NCBI RefSeq assembly: GCF_018129965.1
Contig: NZ_JAFCKW010000005.1
Location: 184,088 to 248,087 of the forward strand
DNA length: 64,000 nucleotides
Direction: 5' to 3'
DNA from: Bradyrhizobium diazoefficiens
Lineage (GTDB): Bacteria > Pseudomonadota > Alphaproteobacteria > Rhizobiales > Xanthobacteraceae
A model generated the notes under the pieces. It was not told the DNA's origin and did no database searches. It saw only the letters and a program-made list of their open reading frames with translations. Positions 8,922-18,900 of the stretch are shown piece by piece. Within the stretch, counting starts at the first letter, position 1. Each line of letters opens with the position of its first letter. The position numbers and the translations under genes were made by a program.

Positions 8922-9039
8922 ACGTTGACAGCGACGAGTGCGGTCAAATCAGCTTTACTCTAGCCGAGCATGCGATAGGGTCCCTGCTGGTTTCTTTCTG
9001 GAGTGGGCCTCATGCAGCATGGCCTTGTCGGGAGGGCAT

Positions 9040-10044
9040 ATGACACTTGCATCGCGTTCAAACGAGCCGTCGTTGGCGACGCCGACCCGCGACATCCGTA
9101 GGGATTGGACGAAGGAAGAAGCCTTGGCTCTCTACACGGCTCCCTTTAATAATCTGCTATTTCAGGCGCAGAAGGTCCATCGCAAACATTTCGATCCCAA
9201 CAAGGTGCAGCTCAGCCGGCTTCTCAGCATCAAGACCGGTGGTTGTCCCGAGGATTGCGGCTATTGCAGCCAGTCGACCCATCATGATTCGGGCCTCAAG
9301 GCTTCCAGGCTGATGGAGGTGGAACGCGTCGTCGCCGAAGCGCGCAAGGCCCGCGACGCCGGCGCGACCCGGTATTGCATGGGCGCCGCATGGCGCAGCC
9401 CCAAGGATCGTGATATGGACGCCGTCGTCGCCATGGTCGAGGGTGTCAAGGCACTTGGCATGGAGACCTGCATGACGCTCGGCATGCTCGATAGCGAGCA
9501 GGCCGTGCGCCTGGGGAGGGCCGGTCTGGATTATTACAACCACAACATCGATACGTCCGAACGCTACTACGGCAAGGTCATCTCCACGCACAGTTTTGCC
9601 GACCGTCTGGAAACGCTGGCCCATGTCCGGCAATCCGGTATCAAAGTTTGTTGCGGCGGCATCGTCGGCATGGGCGAAGAGGCGATCGACCGCGTCGATA
9701 TGCTGGTGACGCTGGCCAACTTGCCGGAGCATCCGGAAAGCGTGCCCATCAACATGCTTATCCCGATAGAGGGCACGCCGCTGGCAAAGGTCGATCCGAT
9801 CGATCCGATCGCGTTCGTCCGCACGATCGCGCTCGCGCGCATGATGATGCCGAAATCCTATGTCCGCCTTTCGGCGGGCCGCACCGCCATGACCGATGAG
9901 ATGCAGGCCTTGTGTTTCTTCGCCGGCGCCAATTCGATCTTCGTCGGCGACACGCTGCTGACGGCCGACAATCCCGGCGAAGACCACGATGCGCGGCTGT
10001 TTCGTCGGCTCGGCATCCAGGCGATGGAGCATGGCGAGCCATAA
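9040..10044 (+). CDS. bioB: Biotin synthase
   Basis: Radical-SAM enzyme inserting sulfur into dethiobiotin to make biotin. 334 aa. The 4Fe-4S cluster motif CPEDCGYC (CxxxCxxC) is followed by [16 protein letters not shown]; later [37 protein letters not shown], and [34 protein letters not shown] carry the 2Fe-2S and substrate ligands. The ATG at 9040 has GGAGGG four bases upstream, so an upstream in-frame start at 8938 is rejected. The start is 122 bp from the IS end; the IS now separates it from panD. No other bio genes are near. Confidence 0.96.
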   Translation: MTLASRSNEPSLATPTRDIRRDWTKEEALALYTAPFNNLLFQAQKVHRKHFDPNKVQLSRLLSIKTGGCPEDCGYCSQSTHHDSGLKASRLMEVERVVAEARKARDAGATRYCMGAAWRSPKDRDMDAVVAMVEGVKALGMETCMTLGMLDSEQAVRLGRAGLDYYNHNIDTSERYYGKVISTHSFADRLETLAHVRQSGIKVCCGGIVGMGEEAIDRVDMLVTLANLPEHPESVPINMLIPIEGTPLAKVDPIDPIAFVRTIALARMMMPKSYVRLSAGRTAMTDEMQALCFFAGANSIFVGDTLLTADNPGEDHDARLFRRLGIQAMEHGEP

Positions 10045-10084
10045 GGGGGCGAGCGAAGTACCCCGACACGGATCGCGAGAAATT

Positions 10085-10140
10085 GCTTCATAATCCTGGG
10101 GTCGGGAGTTCGCGTCCCTTTCCTGACTCGAATCCCCTCA
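10085..10140 (+). other. tRNA-like 3'-half fragment (left)
   Basis: Contains TTCATAA, like a CAT anticodon loop, then GGGGTCGGGAGTTCGCGTCCC, like a variable loop plus T arm. No matching 5' half, and the stems are imperfect, so it is not a functional tRNA. Such remnants are often attachment-site scars. Confidence 0.25.
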
Positions 10141-10268
10141 GCTGACAAGGAACTCGTTTACTAGGGCGCCAGTTTGCGAGTCTTTAAGACACCCTACAGT
10201 CGCTCTCGCGAGGCGGCGCGAGTCATTCTGACAAACGGTGGATCTTAGGTCTGAGCCGGCAAGCACAC

Positions 10269-10288
10269 CGCGCGTCCAAAGACGCGCG
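10269..10288. terminator. GC hairpin downstream of bioB
   Basis: Perfect 8-bp stem CGCGCGTC/GACGCGCG with loop CAAA, 225 bp after the bioB stop. It lacks a clear T run, so termination is only possible. Confidence 0.3.
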
Positions 10289-10868
10289 CTTCTAAGGCAA
10301 ACAAACCATGGCGGCAGCGAGCGCCGTTCTCCTTAAGAATGCCGCAACGAAATCGCAACGATTTGGGTGATATGACCGTGAACAAAACGTGGCGGGAACA
10401 CCTGCCACGATAAGAAAAATCAACAACTTAGAAGACACCCACTGCGTTCGGGACGCAGGGGCCGTCCGCAGCAAACGGCCACGATCAGCGACGTCGGTAT
10501 CGGCGGTTGCGAGCCCCTGCAATAGAGCTGAGATGCTAGACGCCCGTCGAGCCATGGGTTCCGTCAGGACGATGAATCTGAAATGACATCCGCGTTCGGT
10601 CGTGAGCTGATGCGGTCGACTTGAAAGCGGACCCGGATTAAGGATTCTAAAGTTCTGATCCTTTCCATCTTGGATGTCGCTCGATGGTGTCGTTGTAGGA
10701 TGCCAGATCAGGAGCGAATCAGAGGGAGTCCAAACCGACACCAGCACCAATCGGGCAGGGCGTCCGAGTCGGTGAATCAGGAGTTAACTTTCCAGCAAAT
10801 TTCGCCGCTCGGCGACTTCGCGACTCAGTCTATGACGTCTTCGTCGCACGAAAAGTGGGTGCACACAG

Positions 10869-11012
10869 ATGCCAAATTCAAATGATGTCGCAAGCAACGA
10901 GATGCTTTGGAAGCGCGTCCTGTCCCTGCTCGTCGTAGGTGCCAGCGCGTTGGGTGGAAGCGCAGTGTTGCTGATACAGGCGTTGCCACCAATACTTCAC
11001 GGATTTCCATAG
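10869..11012 (+). CDS. Candidate small membrane protein, 47 aa
   Basis: Not recognised. The ATG at 10869 opens a 47-codon frame with a polar N-terminus (MPNSNDVASNEMLWKR) followed by one hydrophobic, Gly/Ala-rich segment (VLSLLVVGASALGGSAVLL), suggesting a single membrane helix, and a Pro-rich end. No strong ribosome site is visible. A second small ORF of the same layout lies on the other strand at 11537-11689. It may be chance; the hydrophobic segment is the only positive sign. Confidence 0.35.
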   Translation: MPNSNDVASNEMLWKRVLSLLVVGASALGGSAVLLIQALPPILHGFP

Positions 11013-11070
11013 AGCCGGAGACGGGTCTTGAGTGGCACACGAGCCAAGTTGAGCGGCAAAGGAGTGTCCA

Positions 11071-11160
11071 ATGAAACGTCCAACAAAACGTCCAACAACG
11101 AAAATTGCCCGGAGTCCTAAGGCATTGGTATTGCTCGAAAAAATTGCAAGAAAAATTTAA
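11071..11160 (+). CDS. Candidate basic micropeptide, 29 aa
   Basis: Not recognised. The ATG at 11071 is preceded by AAAGGAG (11058-11064) at ideal distance. The product starts MKRPTKRPTTK, from a repeated AAACGTCCAACA unit, and ends in an amphipathic KALVLLEKIARKI. It is strongly basic. The ribosome site is the best evidence; length is too short for homology by eye. Confidence 0.3.
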   Translation: MKRPTKRPTTKIARSPKALVLLEKIARKI

Positions 11161-11536
11161 GTCGAAGCGCTTCACCCGCTCCAAATTTTTCCATTAGCTT
11201 ATTGGCGAATTTCGGCCGGTTCCGTGTGCCTTCGAGCAATAGCAGCGCCGCTAAACATCCTAGTTTTTACAAGCGTTATCATCCGTTCCGCGCAGCATTA
11301 TGGTAGCAATCCCATCTGGTCCTTGTGACACGCTCGGCACATGAAACCTCTTGCGGTGTTCGATGGACGTTCGCGCCTTCGAGACACTTGGGGGACTTGC
11401 GCCGGGGCAAGCGATGCTCGCAGCAACAGCCTAGGAGAAATCCGGACCGCAATTTCAATCAGCCCAGTTCGGGCCGTCATTTTCCGCTGTGCCGCAAGCG
11501 TGCCGCCGATCGGGCGCGCTTGAGGCCGACGCAGTC

Positions 11537-11689
11537 TCAACGCAGTAGGAGGTTGGCGATCGTGATTCCAATAGCGCCCGAAGCTACACCGACTGAAATG
11601 ATAGCCAACCTTACAGCCCTTCGGGCAACGAGAAGAGATTCCTTGGCGTCCATGCGTTGAAGCCAGGAATTGACTTCCGTCTGTTCCAT
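11537..11689 (-). CDS. Candidate small membrane protein, 50 aa
   Basis: Not recognised. The ATG at 11689 follows AAGGA at a spacing of about 7. The product has a charged N-terminal half (MEQTEVNSWLQRMDAKESLL, then ARRAVR) and a C-terminal hydrophobic segment LAIISVGVASGAIGITIANL ending LLR, a single membrane helix with small-residue (Gly/Ala) spacing. The layout resembles the 47-aa ORF at 10869. The ORF covering the same bases in another frame (11298-11780) lacks protein-like composition. Confidence 0.5.
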   Translation of the reverse strand: MEQTEVNSWLQRMDAKESLLVARRAVRLAIISVGVASGAIGITIANLLLR

Positions 11690-12006
11690 TAATAATCCTT
11701 ACTAAAAGTTGCAGCCAAGCATGGACTCTCGTTGTCGTCAATGAGATTCTGTTGCAGAAAGTTTCTGCGAACTTGCCCATGCCCCCGGTCGCGCGTCGTA
11801 CAAAAGCGCTCAGCGCCCGCCCGGGTTGGCACCTGTCACGACCGATCCGGCAGGCGTCCCCGCCGGTCGATTGCCCGCGTCAGCTATTGCGCAGCGTCCT
11901 CCGCAACGACGTCGGCTGTGATCTGCGCTGGGGGGCCTGACCACTGACCAGAACATCCCCGGCACACGAAATCACCGAGTCATTGATGTCACTGGGCAGT
12001 TTTCGA

Positions 12007-12055
12007 CATATCATAAGCAGCTGAATGCGAGGGTTCGAGCCCATTACCCGCTCCA
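12007..12055 (+). other. tRNA-like 3'-half fragment (right)
   Basis: ATCATAAGCAG, then GAGGGTTCGAGCCC (T-arm consensus TTCGAG) and ACCCGCTCCA ending in CCA. No 5' acceptor or D arm matches upstream, so this is a 3' fragment or a chance resemblance. Confidence 0.3.
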
Positions 12056-12110
12056 GCGCTGTGCTGGCCTGAGCAGCCCAGCGCCTTTGGCGGGGCAATC
12101 GTCTGGTTCC

Positions 12111-13532
12111 TCACCGCTCCCGCAAACTCTCCTGCCCGTAGCGGATCAGCGGCGACACCACGTAGCTGATGATCTTTCGCGTGCCGGTCTTGATCTCGAC
12201 CGTCACGGCCATGCCGGGGGCGAGGTTGACCGTGCGGCCGTCGATGTCCATCTGCGAGCGGTCGAGCGAGACGCGGGCGGAGTAGACCAGCTCCTGGCCC
12301 TTGGGCTCGCTGGAGGCGGTGTCGGTGCCCGCGGGTGTGTCGCCGGGTTTTTCTGGCGGCTTCTGGCGCACGATGGCGTCCTGGGAGACGCTGAGCACCT
12401 TGCCGCTGCGCAGGCCGTAGCGGGTGAAGCTGAATGTGTCGATCTTGATCGCGGCTTCCTCGCCGGGCTGCACGAAGCCGATGTCCTTGTTGGAGATCAT
12501 CGCCTCGATCTCGAGGCCGCCGCTGGTCGGCACCACCACCATCAGCGTCTGGGCGGGGGTCACGACGCCGCCGACCGAATGCACCGCGAGCTGCTGGACG
12601 ATGCCGTCCTCCTGCGCGGTGAGGCGGAGCAGGCTGGTGCGCTGCTCGGCCTTGACGATGTCCTGGCGCAGGCCCGCCGCCTTCTGCTCGACCTTGGCGA
12701 GCTCGTCGAACAGGCCGCGCTGATATTCCGCCTCGGTGCGTCGCAGCGTCTCCTCGATGTTGCCGACGGCGGCATCGGCCTCGGCGTAATGGCTCTTCTG
12801 GACCAGCAACTCCTGCTGCTGCGCGACCAGGTCCTGGGTTTCCGTGAGATATTGCAGCTTCGAGCCGAACTCGCGGTCGACGAGATATTTTCGTACGTCG
12901 ACCCGCTGCTGCATGATCGGGATCAGCGCGCTGATCTTGCCGATCGTTGCCTCGGTGGTCGACCGCTCGGCCTTCTTCTGCGTGCCCTGCCATTCGAGCG
13001 AGCTGATCTTGGAGGCCTGCTCGGCGGCCTGCGACGCCAAAAAGCGTTTGGCGGTGCGGATCTGCTCAGTGGTCGCTTGCGCGGGGGGGATGAATTTGGC
13101 GGGATCGCCGCCGGCGAGCGCGGCGCGCAGGCGGGCGATATCGAGCTCGCTCGCCAGCAGATCGCTCTGGAGATGGCCGAGCTCGGCCTGGCTCATGGTG
13201 GGATCGAGCTCGATCAGGAGGTCGCCCGCCTTGACGCGCTGGCCGTCCTGCACGTGGATGGCGCGCACCACCGCGGTCTCGAACGGCTGGATCACCTTGG
13301 TGCGGCCGTCGGGGACGATCTTGCCGGTCGCGGTCGCGATGATGTCGACGGTGCCGATCGAGGCCCACACCAGCGCGATCAGGAACAGCGCGGAGATCGA
13401 CGCGGAGATGGCGCGGCCGATCGGCGAAGGCGGGGTCTCCACGATCTCGAGCGCGGCGGGGAGGAATGCCAGCTCGTCGCGCGTGCGCGTCGGGCGTCGC
13501 AGCGCGGCGATCATGGTCTTAGCCGACTTCAT
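12111..13532 (-). CDS. Type I secretion membrane fusion protein, HlyD family
   Basis: 473-aa inner-membrane periplasmic adaptor that links the ABC exporter to a TolC-like outer-membrane channel. One membrane helix near residues 44-62 (ISALFLIALVWASIGTVD), then a lipoyl-type half (GKIVPDGRTKVIQPFETAVVRAIHVQDGQRVKAGDLLIELDP), a long coiled-coil hairpin, the second lipoyl half (QEDGIVQQLAVHSVGGVVTPAQTLM) and a C-terminal beta domain, as in HlyD/PrsE. Start at 13532 (MKSAKTM) overlaps the exporter gene by 14 bases, so translation is probably coupled. A TolC partner is not in the window. Confidence 0.93.
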   Translation of the reverse strand: MKSAKTMIAALRRPTRTRDELAFLPAALEIVETPPSPIGRAISASISALFLIALVWASIGTVDIIATATGKIVPDGRTKVIQPFETAVVRAIHVQDGQRVKAGDLLIELDPTMSQAELGHLQSDLLASELDIARLRAALAGGDPAKFIPPAQATTEQIRTAKRFLASQAAEQASKISSLEWQGTQKKAERSTTEATIGKISALIPIMQQRVDVRKYLVDREFGSKLQYLTETQDLVAQQQELLVQKSHYAEADAAVGNIEETLRRTEAEYQRGLFDELAKVEQKAAGLRQDIVKAEQRTSLLRLTAQEDGIVQQLAVHSVGGVVTPAQTLMVVVPTSGGLEIEAMISNKDIGFVQPGEEAAIKIDTFSFTRYGLRSGKVLSVSQDAIVRQKPPEKPGDTPAGTDTASSEPKGQELVYSARVSLDRSQMDIDGRTVNLAPGMAVTVEIKTGTRKIISYVVSPLIRYGQESLRER

Positions 13533-15705
13533 GGATGCCTGCCTGGACACGGTGCAGCGTTGCGTAGCGGCCGCCGCTGCGGATCAACTGGTCGTGCGAG
13601 CCGTCCTCGACGATGCGGCCGCGCTCCACGGTGATGATGCGGTCGGCGGTGCGAACCGTCGAGAGGCGGTGGGCGATGATCAGCACGGTGCGGCCCGCGG
13701 TGATCTCGCGCATGTTCTGCTGGATCACGCGCTCGCTCTCATAGTCGAGCGCGGACGTCGCCTCGTCGAAGATGAGGACGCGCGGATTGGTCGTCAACGC
13801 CCGCGCGATCGCGATGCGCTGACGCTGGCCGCCGGACAGCGTGCTGCCGCGCTCGCCGATCACGGTATCGTAGCCGTCCTGCAGCTCGAGGATGAACTCG
13901 TGCGCGCCGGCGAGCTTGGCCGCGGCCACCACGCGCTCCATCGGCAGCGCGGGGTCGGCCAGCGCGATGTTGTCGCGCACCGAGCGGTTGAACAGCATGT
14001 TTTCCTGCAGCACGACGCCGACCTGCCGGCGCAGCCAGGTGGGATCGACCGCGGCAAGATCGTTGCCGTCGACCAGCACGCGGCCGCTCTCCGGCAGATA
14101 CAGCCGCTGGATCAGCTTGCCGAGCGTGCTCTTGCCGGAGCCGGAGGTGCCGACGATGCCGACGATCTGGCCGGCGGGAATTTTGAGGGTGATGTCGCTG
14201 AGGATCTGCGGTCCGTCGACGCGGTAGCGAAAGCCGACATGCTCGAACGTGATGTCGCCGCGGATGGCCGGCAGCGCCGCGCGCCCGGGACGGTGGCTCG
14301 GTTCGGGCGTGGTGTTGAGAATGTCGCCGAGCCGCTCGACCGACAGCCGGGCCTGGTGGAAATCCTGCCAGAGCTGGGCGAGCCGCAGCACCGGCGCGGT
14401 GACGCGGCCCGACAGCATGTTGAAGGCGACGAGCTCGCCGACCGTTAGACTGCCGTCGATCACCAGCTTGGCGCCGAAATAGAGCAGCACCGCCATGTTG
14501 ATCTTGCTGACGAACTGCACCGCCTGGCTCGCGACATTGCCGAGATTGACGACACGGAAGCTGGAGGCGACGTAGCCTGCGAGCTGCTCCTCCCAGCGCT
14601 TCTGCATCTGCGGCTCGACCGCCATCGCCTTCAGCGCTTCGACGCCGGTGACGCTCTCGACCAGGAACGACTGGTTCTCCGCGCCGCGCTTGAACTTCTC
14701 GTCGAGCCGGTAGCGGAACAGCGGCGTGGCGCCGGCCGAGATCACGATGTAGAGCGGGAACGAGGCCAGCACGATCGCGGTCAGAAGCGGCGAGTAGAAC
14801 GCCATCAGGCCGAGGAAGACGAAAGTGAAGAACAGATCGATCACCAGCGTCAGCGCCGAGCCAGTGATGAAATTGCGCAAATTTTCCAGCTCCCGCACCC
14901 GCGCGACGGTGTCGCCGACCCGGCGCGCCTGGAAATAGGACAGCGGCAGCGCCAGCAGATGGTGGAACAGCCGCGCGCCGAGCTCGACGTCGATGCGGTT
15001 GGTGGTGTGCGAGAACAGATAGGTGCGCAAGGCCCCGAGCACGACCTCGAAGATCGAGATCGCGACGATGCCTGCGACCAGCACGTCCAGCGTACCGAGG
15101 CTGCGGTGCACCAGCACCTTGTCAATCACCACCTGGAAGAACAGCGGCGAGACCAGCGCGAAGATCTGGAGGAAGAACGAGGCGAGCAGGACTTCGCCGA
15201 GCAGACCGCGATAGCGGTTGATCGCGCCCATGAACCAGGTGATGTCGAAGCGCCGCGACAGATCGGCAAGGCCCGCGCGCCGGGTCATCAGCACGATGCG
15301 GCCGTCCCAGATCACCTCGAACTGCGCCTTGGTCAGCATCTGCGGGCGCGGCGAGCCGGGATATTGCACGATGGCCTTGCCGTCGCCGGCCTTGCCGAGG
15401 ATCAGGAATCCGCCGTCGCGCAAGGGGACGATGGCCGGCAGCGGCGTCTTGTCGAGCCGGTCCCAGCTCGTCTTCACCACGCGGGACTTGATGTTGAACT
15501 GCCGGGTACAGCGCAGCATCTCGGTGGTGCCGATCACAGTGACGCCGAGCTGATGGCGGAGCTGCTCCGGTTCGGCGGGGACGCCGAGAAACTGCAGCAT
15601 CATGACGAGCGCGGTCAGGCCGGGATCGGCCGGCGGCTTCGGAACGGCCTGCACGGGCGGCTCCTTTACGTCGGGGTCCCGCGACATGGTCTCGTTCGGG
15701 TTCAT
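13519..15705 (-). CDS. Type I secretion ABC permease/ATPase, HlyB family
   Basis: 728-aa exporter. N-terminal C39-peptidase-like domain (about 25-150), in which the position of the catalytic Cys is occupied by Met (ALVMMLQFLGV); like the HlyB domain it should bind substrate rather than cleave a leader. Transmembrane domain about 165-450. Nucleotide-binding domain: Walker A GTSGSGKST 519-527, signature LSGGQRQR near 623, Walker B VLIFDEA near 645, H-loop AHRLS near 678. Co-transcribed with the HlyD adaptor. The two AIDA-repeat proteins just upstream on the same strand are its probable cargo. Confidence 0.94.
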   Translation of the reverse strand: MNPNETMSRDPDVKEPPVQAVPKPPADPGLTALVMMLQFLGVPAEPEQLRHQLGVTVIGTTEMLRCTRQFNIKSRVVKTSWDRLDKTPLPAIVPLRDGGFLILGKAGDGKAIVQYPGSPRPQMLTKAQFEVIWDGRIVLMTRRAGLADLSRRFDITWFMGAINRYRGLLGEVLLASFFLQIFALVSPLFFQVVIDKVLVHRSLGTLDVLVAGIVAISIFEVVLGALRTYLFSHTTNRIDVELGARLFHHLLALPLSYFQARRVGDTVARVRELENLRNFITGSALTLVIDLFFTFVFLGLMAFYSPLLTAIVLASFPLYIVISAGATPLFRYRLDEKFKRGAENQSFLVESVTGVEALKAMAVEPQMQKRWEEQLAGYVASSFRVVNLGNVASQAVQFVSKINMAVLLYFGAKLVIDGSLTVGELVAFNMLSGRVTAPVLRLAQLWQDFHQARLSVERLGDILNTTPEPSHRPGRAALPAIRGDITFEHVGFRYRVDGPQILSDITLKIPAGQIVGIVGTSGSGKSTLGKLIQRLYLPESGRVLVDGNDLAAVDPTWLRRQVGVVLQENMLFNRSVRDNIALADPALPMERVVAAAKLAGAHEFILELQDGYDTVIGERGSTLSGGQRQRIAIARALTTNPRVLIFDEATSALDYESERVIQQNMREITAGRTVLIIAHRLSTVRTADRIITVERGRIVEDGSHDQLIRSGGRYATLHRVQAGIHEVG

Positions 15706-15871
15706 CGGCAGTACATTTCCGCGGGTCGGGTCCGGACGATCTCACGGACAGGTGTCCCGCCGGACGGCAGGGCGGCCGATAGCTAACGCGGCTATGTTAC
15801 GGTTTGATAACTATGTCAGATCAATCACATAACGGCCCTGTCCGGCAGTCCGCGGAGCGATCACAGGTCGC

Positions 15872-15897
15872 GCGCACCGGGGCGTACCCCGGTGCGC
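15872..15897 (-). terminator. 11-bp GC hairpin after the large adhesin gene
   Basis: Perfect stem GCGCACCGGGG/CCCCGGTGCGC with loop CGTA, 20 bp after the adhesin stop (minus direction) and before the exporter gene. There is no T tract; it may attenuate rather than end transcription, or protect the mRNA 3' end. A similar 11-bp hairpin follows the second adhesin gene. Confidence 0.5.
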
Positions 15898-15916
15898 AGG
15901 TCTGGTATCGGCCGGA

Positions 15917-18900
15917 TCAGCTCTGGGTGGCCAGCGTCGGCTGCTGCTGCGTGGTGTCCGGCGACACCAGGCTGGTCTCGTGACCGGCATCCGGAACGAT
16001 GCTCGCCGACTGCTGCACCAGCAGCGACAGCGAGATCGCGGTGCCGCCATGGCCGTCGTCGGTGACGTTGAGCTCGGTGCCGGACTGCACACCCGCGAAC
16101 TGATAGGCAACATTGCCCGCGTTCGTGGTGAGCGTCAGGGTCGAACCGTCGAAGGCGAACGAGGAGACCGACGTATGGAGCAGGTCGATCGTGTCGCCGA
16201 CTTCGAAGTTCGAGACCGTGCCGGTGAGGCCGGCCGCGTTCTCGAGCGTCAGCGTCGCCGCCGCGCCGGCAAAGTCGACGCCGTTCTGAACGCCGCCCGC
16301 AAGCACATGCTCGACGCCGCCCGCAAGATGCGTGCCGGAGGCCGAGCCCGTGACGTCGAGCTCGCCGCTGCTCAGCGTCGTGTTCGAGGCCGTGCCCGCA
16401 ACCCAGGCGAAGCCGCCGTCGATGGTCGAACCGGTGGCCGAACCGCCGGCGTCGACATAGAGCAGGCCGCCCGCGTTGACCGTGGTGGCGGTCACCGCAC
16501 CGCCCGTGCCCACATAGGCGTTGCCGCCGCTCTGGATCACGGTCTGGTCGGCAGTGGCGCCGTCCAGCACCTGCTGCGAGCCCGAGAGGTTCGTGCCGGT
16601 GACCGCACCGTGGAAGACGTCCTGGAAGGCGCCTGCCTCGACCGCCGTGCCCGAGGCGCTGCCGCCGTTGTAGACGTGCTGGGCGCCGCCGTTCCTGACC
16701 GTCACGTTGGTCGCAACGCCGCCGGTCTGGGCTTGACCGCCCTCGACCGAGCCGCCGCTCGCCGAGCCGTTGACGAACTGGAAGCCGCCATTGATGACGG
16801 TGTCATCCGCGCTCGCGCCGGTGTCGACATATTGGAGGCCGCCGGTGTTGATCACCGAGCCCTCGGTGTGGCCGCCGTTGCCGACATACTGGTAGCCGCC
16901 GTTCCGGACGATGGTGTCGATCGCGGTGCCGCCCGCCAGAACCTGCTGCTGGCCGCTGAGGCTGACGCCGGTGACCGTCGAGCTCGAATAGACGTCCTGG
17001 TAGCCGCCGGCCTGCACCGTCGTGCCGGTCGCATTGCCACCGAAATAGACGTGCTGCTGGCCGCCCGCATGAACGGTCGTGTCGCCCGCGGTGCCGTAGT
17101 CGTACTGGACGCCGCCGCTCAGGATGTCGGTGTGCTGAGCGGTCGCGCCGGTCAGGACGTCGACGACACCGCCATTGCCGACCGTGATCTGGCCGGAGAC
17201 GTTGCCGCCGGTGACGACATCGAGCGTGCCGCCGCCGAGCACGACATAGCCCTGCGAGGTCGCCGTCGCCGAAGTGACCGAGACCGGGCCGGTCGAGACC
17301 AGCGTGGGCGCCGCGAAGACGGTCGAGGTGCCGGCATTGCCGGCCGCATCGGCGGTCCTGGCGGTCAGGTTGTTGTCGCCTTCGACCAGCGTCACGCCGG
17401 CAAGGCTCCAGGAGCCGTCGGCGCCGGCCGTGGTGGTGCCGACCAGGGTCGCACCGTCATAGACCGAGACCAGAAGACCGGCTTCGGTGCTGCCGCTCAC
17501 GGTGAAGGTGGGCAGGTTGGCGGTGTTCAGCGTGACGCCGGTGACGCCGACGGCCGGCGCAACGGTGTCGACGATCACGTTGATCGCAGTGGCGGCATTG
17601 CTCACCGCGCCGGTCGTGTCGGTGACCTTCGCCGTGATGGCATGGGCCGCGTTGCCGAGCACGCCGGTCTGGATGTCGACGTAGCCGCGCGCGACGTCGG
17701 CGAGTGTGAGCGTCACCGCGGTGCCGATCGCATTCTGGCCGTCGAACAGCTGCAAAACGTCGCCGGCAAAATTGCTGCCGGTGGCGATGCGGACGGTGAG
17801 GTCGGTGTCGTTGGTGCTGGCACCGCTCACGAGCACGCCGGTGTTCGGCGAGACGTCGTCGGTGACCGAGACGATGGTCGGCGCGGCGGGGGCGTTCGAC
17901 AGGTTGAAGATCTGGGCGGTGATGCCGTAGGCGGAGGTGTCGCCGAGCGCCTGGCTGAAGTCGGTCCAACTGATCACGAAGCCGCCGTTGGCGAGGGCCG
18001 CGACGTTCGGATAGAGCTGGTTGCTGTTGATCTGCGAATTGACGACATACTCACCGCCGATCTTGCCGCCGGCCGCATCGTAGACCTGCGCCTTGATGGC
18101 GGGGCCGCTGCCGTCGCCGGTGCCTTCGTCCGACCATGTCACGACGAAGCCCCCGCTGGTCAGTGCGGTGATGCTGGAGAAGCCCTGGTTGCCGCTGGTC
18201 TGGGTATTGACCTGGAATTCCGAGCCAACCTTGACGCCGCCGGCGGTGAAGACCTGCGCGCGGATTTCGCCGCTGGTGTCCTCGAAGCTGATGACGAAAT
18301 TGCCGTTGGCAAGACCGGTCACGCCGGCAACCATGCGGCTGTTGTAGAAGGCGGTGTCGACGGTGAATTCCGAGCCGACCTTGCTCGCGCCGCTCGCGGT
18401 CGGGTGGAACACCTGGCCGCGGACTTCCCAATTGCCGGTGCGGAAGTCGTTCCACGTCACGATGAAGTCGCCATTGGAGAGCGTGGCGATCGAGGCGCGT
18501 TCCTGATCGTAGACGCTGGCGGAGTTGACGAGGAATTCGGAGCCGACCTTGGCGCCGCTCGCGTTATAGACCTGGGCCTTGACGTCGGGAGCCGACGAAC
18601 CCTGGTTGGTCCAGGCGACCACGAAGCCGCCATTGGGCAGGCCGGTGATGGCGGGGGTGTTCTGGTTGTTGGCTGTGACGGAGTTGATCAGGAACTCGGT
18701 GCCGACCGGCGCGCCGCTCGCGCTGTAGATCTGCGCCTTGATGTCGCCGTTGGTGGAGTTCTGGTCCTGCCAGGAGACGACGAAGCCGCCGTTGCTGAGG
18801 CTGGTCACGACCGGAGAGGCCTGCGAACCGGTGGTCTGGGTGTTGACCAGGAATTCGCCGCCGACCTTGCTGCCGTCGGCCGCATAGAGCTGGGCCTTGA

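Larger units (their letters stand above)
10045..12110. other. 2-kb region without large genes, possible island remnant
   Basis: No ORF here matches a family I recognise. GC content looks lower than the flanks. It holds a GC hairpin (10269-10288), three short ORFs that could be genes (10869, 11071, 11537), and a fragment resembling the 3' half of a tRNA near each end (10085-10140 and 12007-12055). A 20-codon ORF at 10308-10370 is too short to support. The longer ORFs in this stretch have no protein-like composition. Confidence 0.5.

Noticed and set aside
10292..10750. 152-codon minus ORF in the gene-poor region
   Set aside because: No recognisable domain, irregular codon use and no ribosome site; likely chance.
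11298..11780. 160-codon minus ORF
   Set aside because: Overlaps a better-supported 50-codon ORF with ribosome site and membrane helix in another frame; own composition not protein-like.
12007..12055. Functional tRNA gene ending in CCA
   Set aside because: No acceptor 5' strand, D arm or anticodon stem pairs upstream; at most a 3' fragment.
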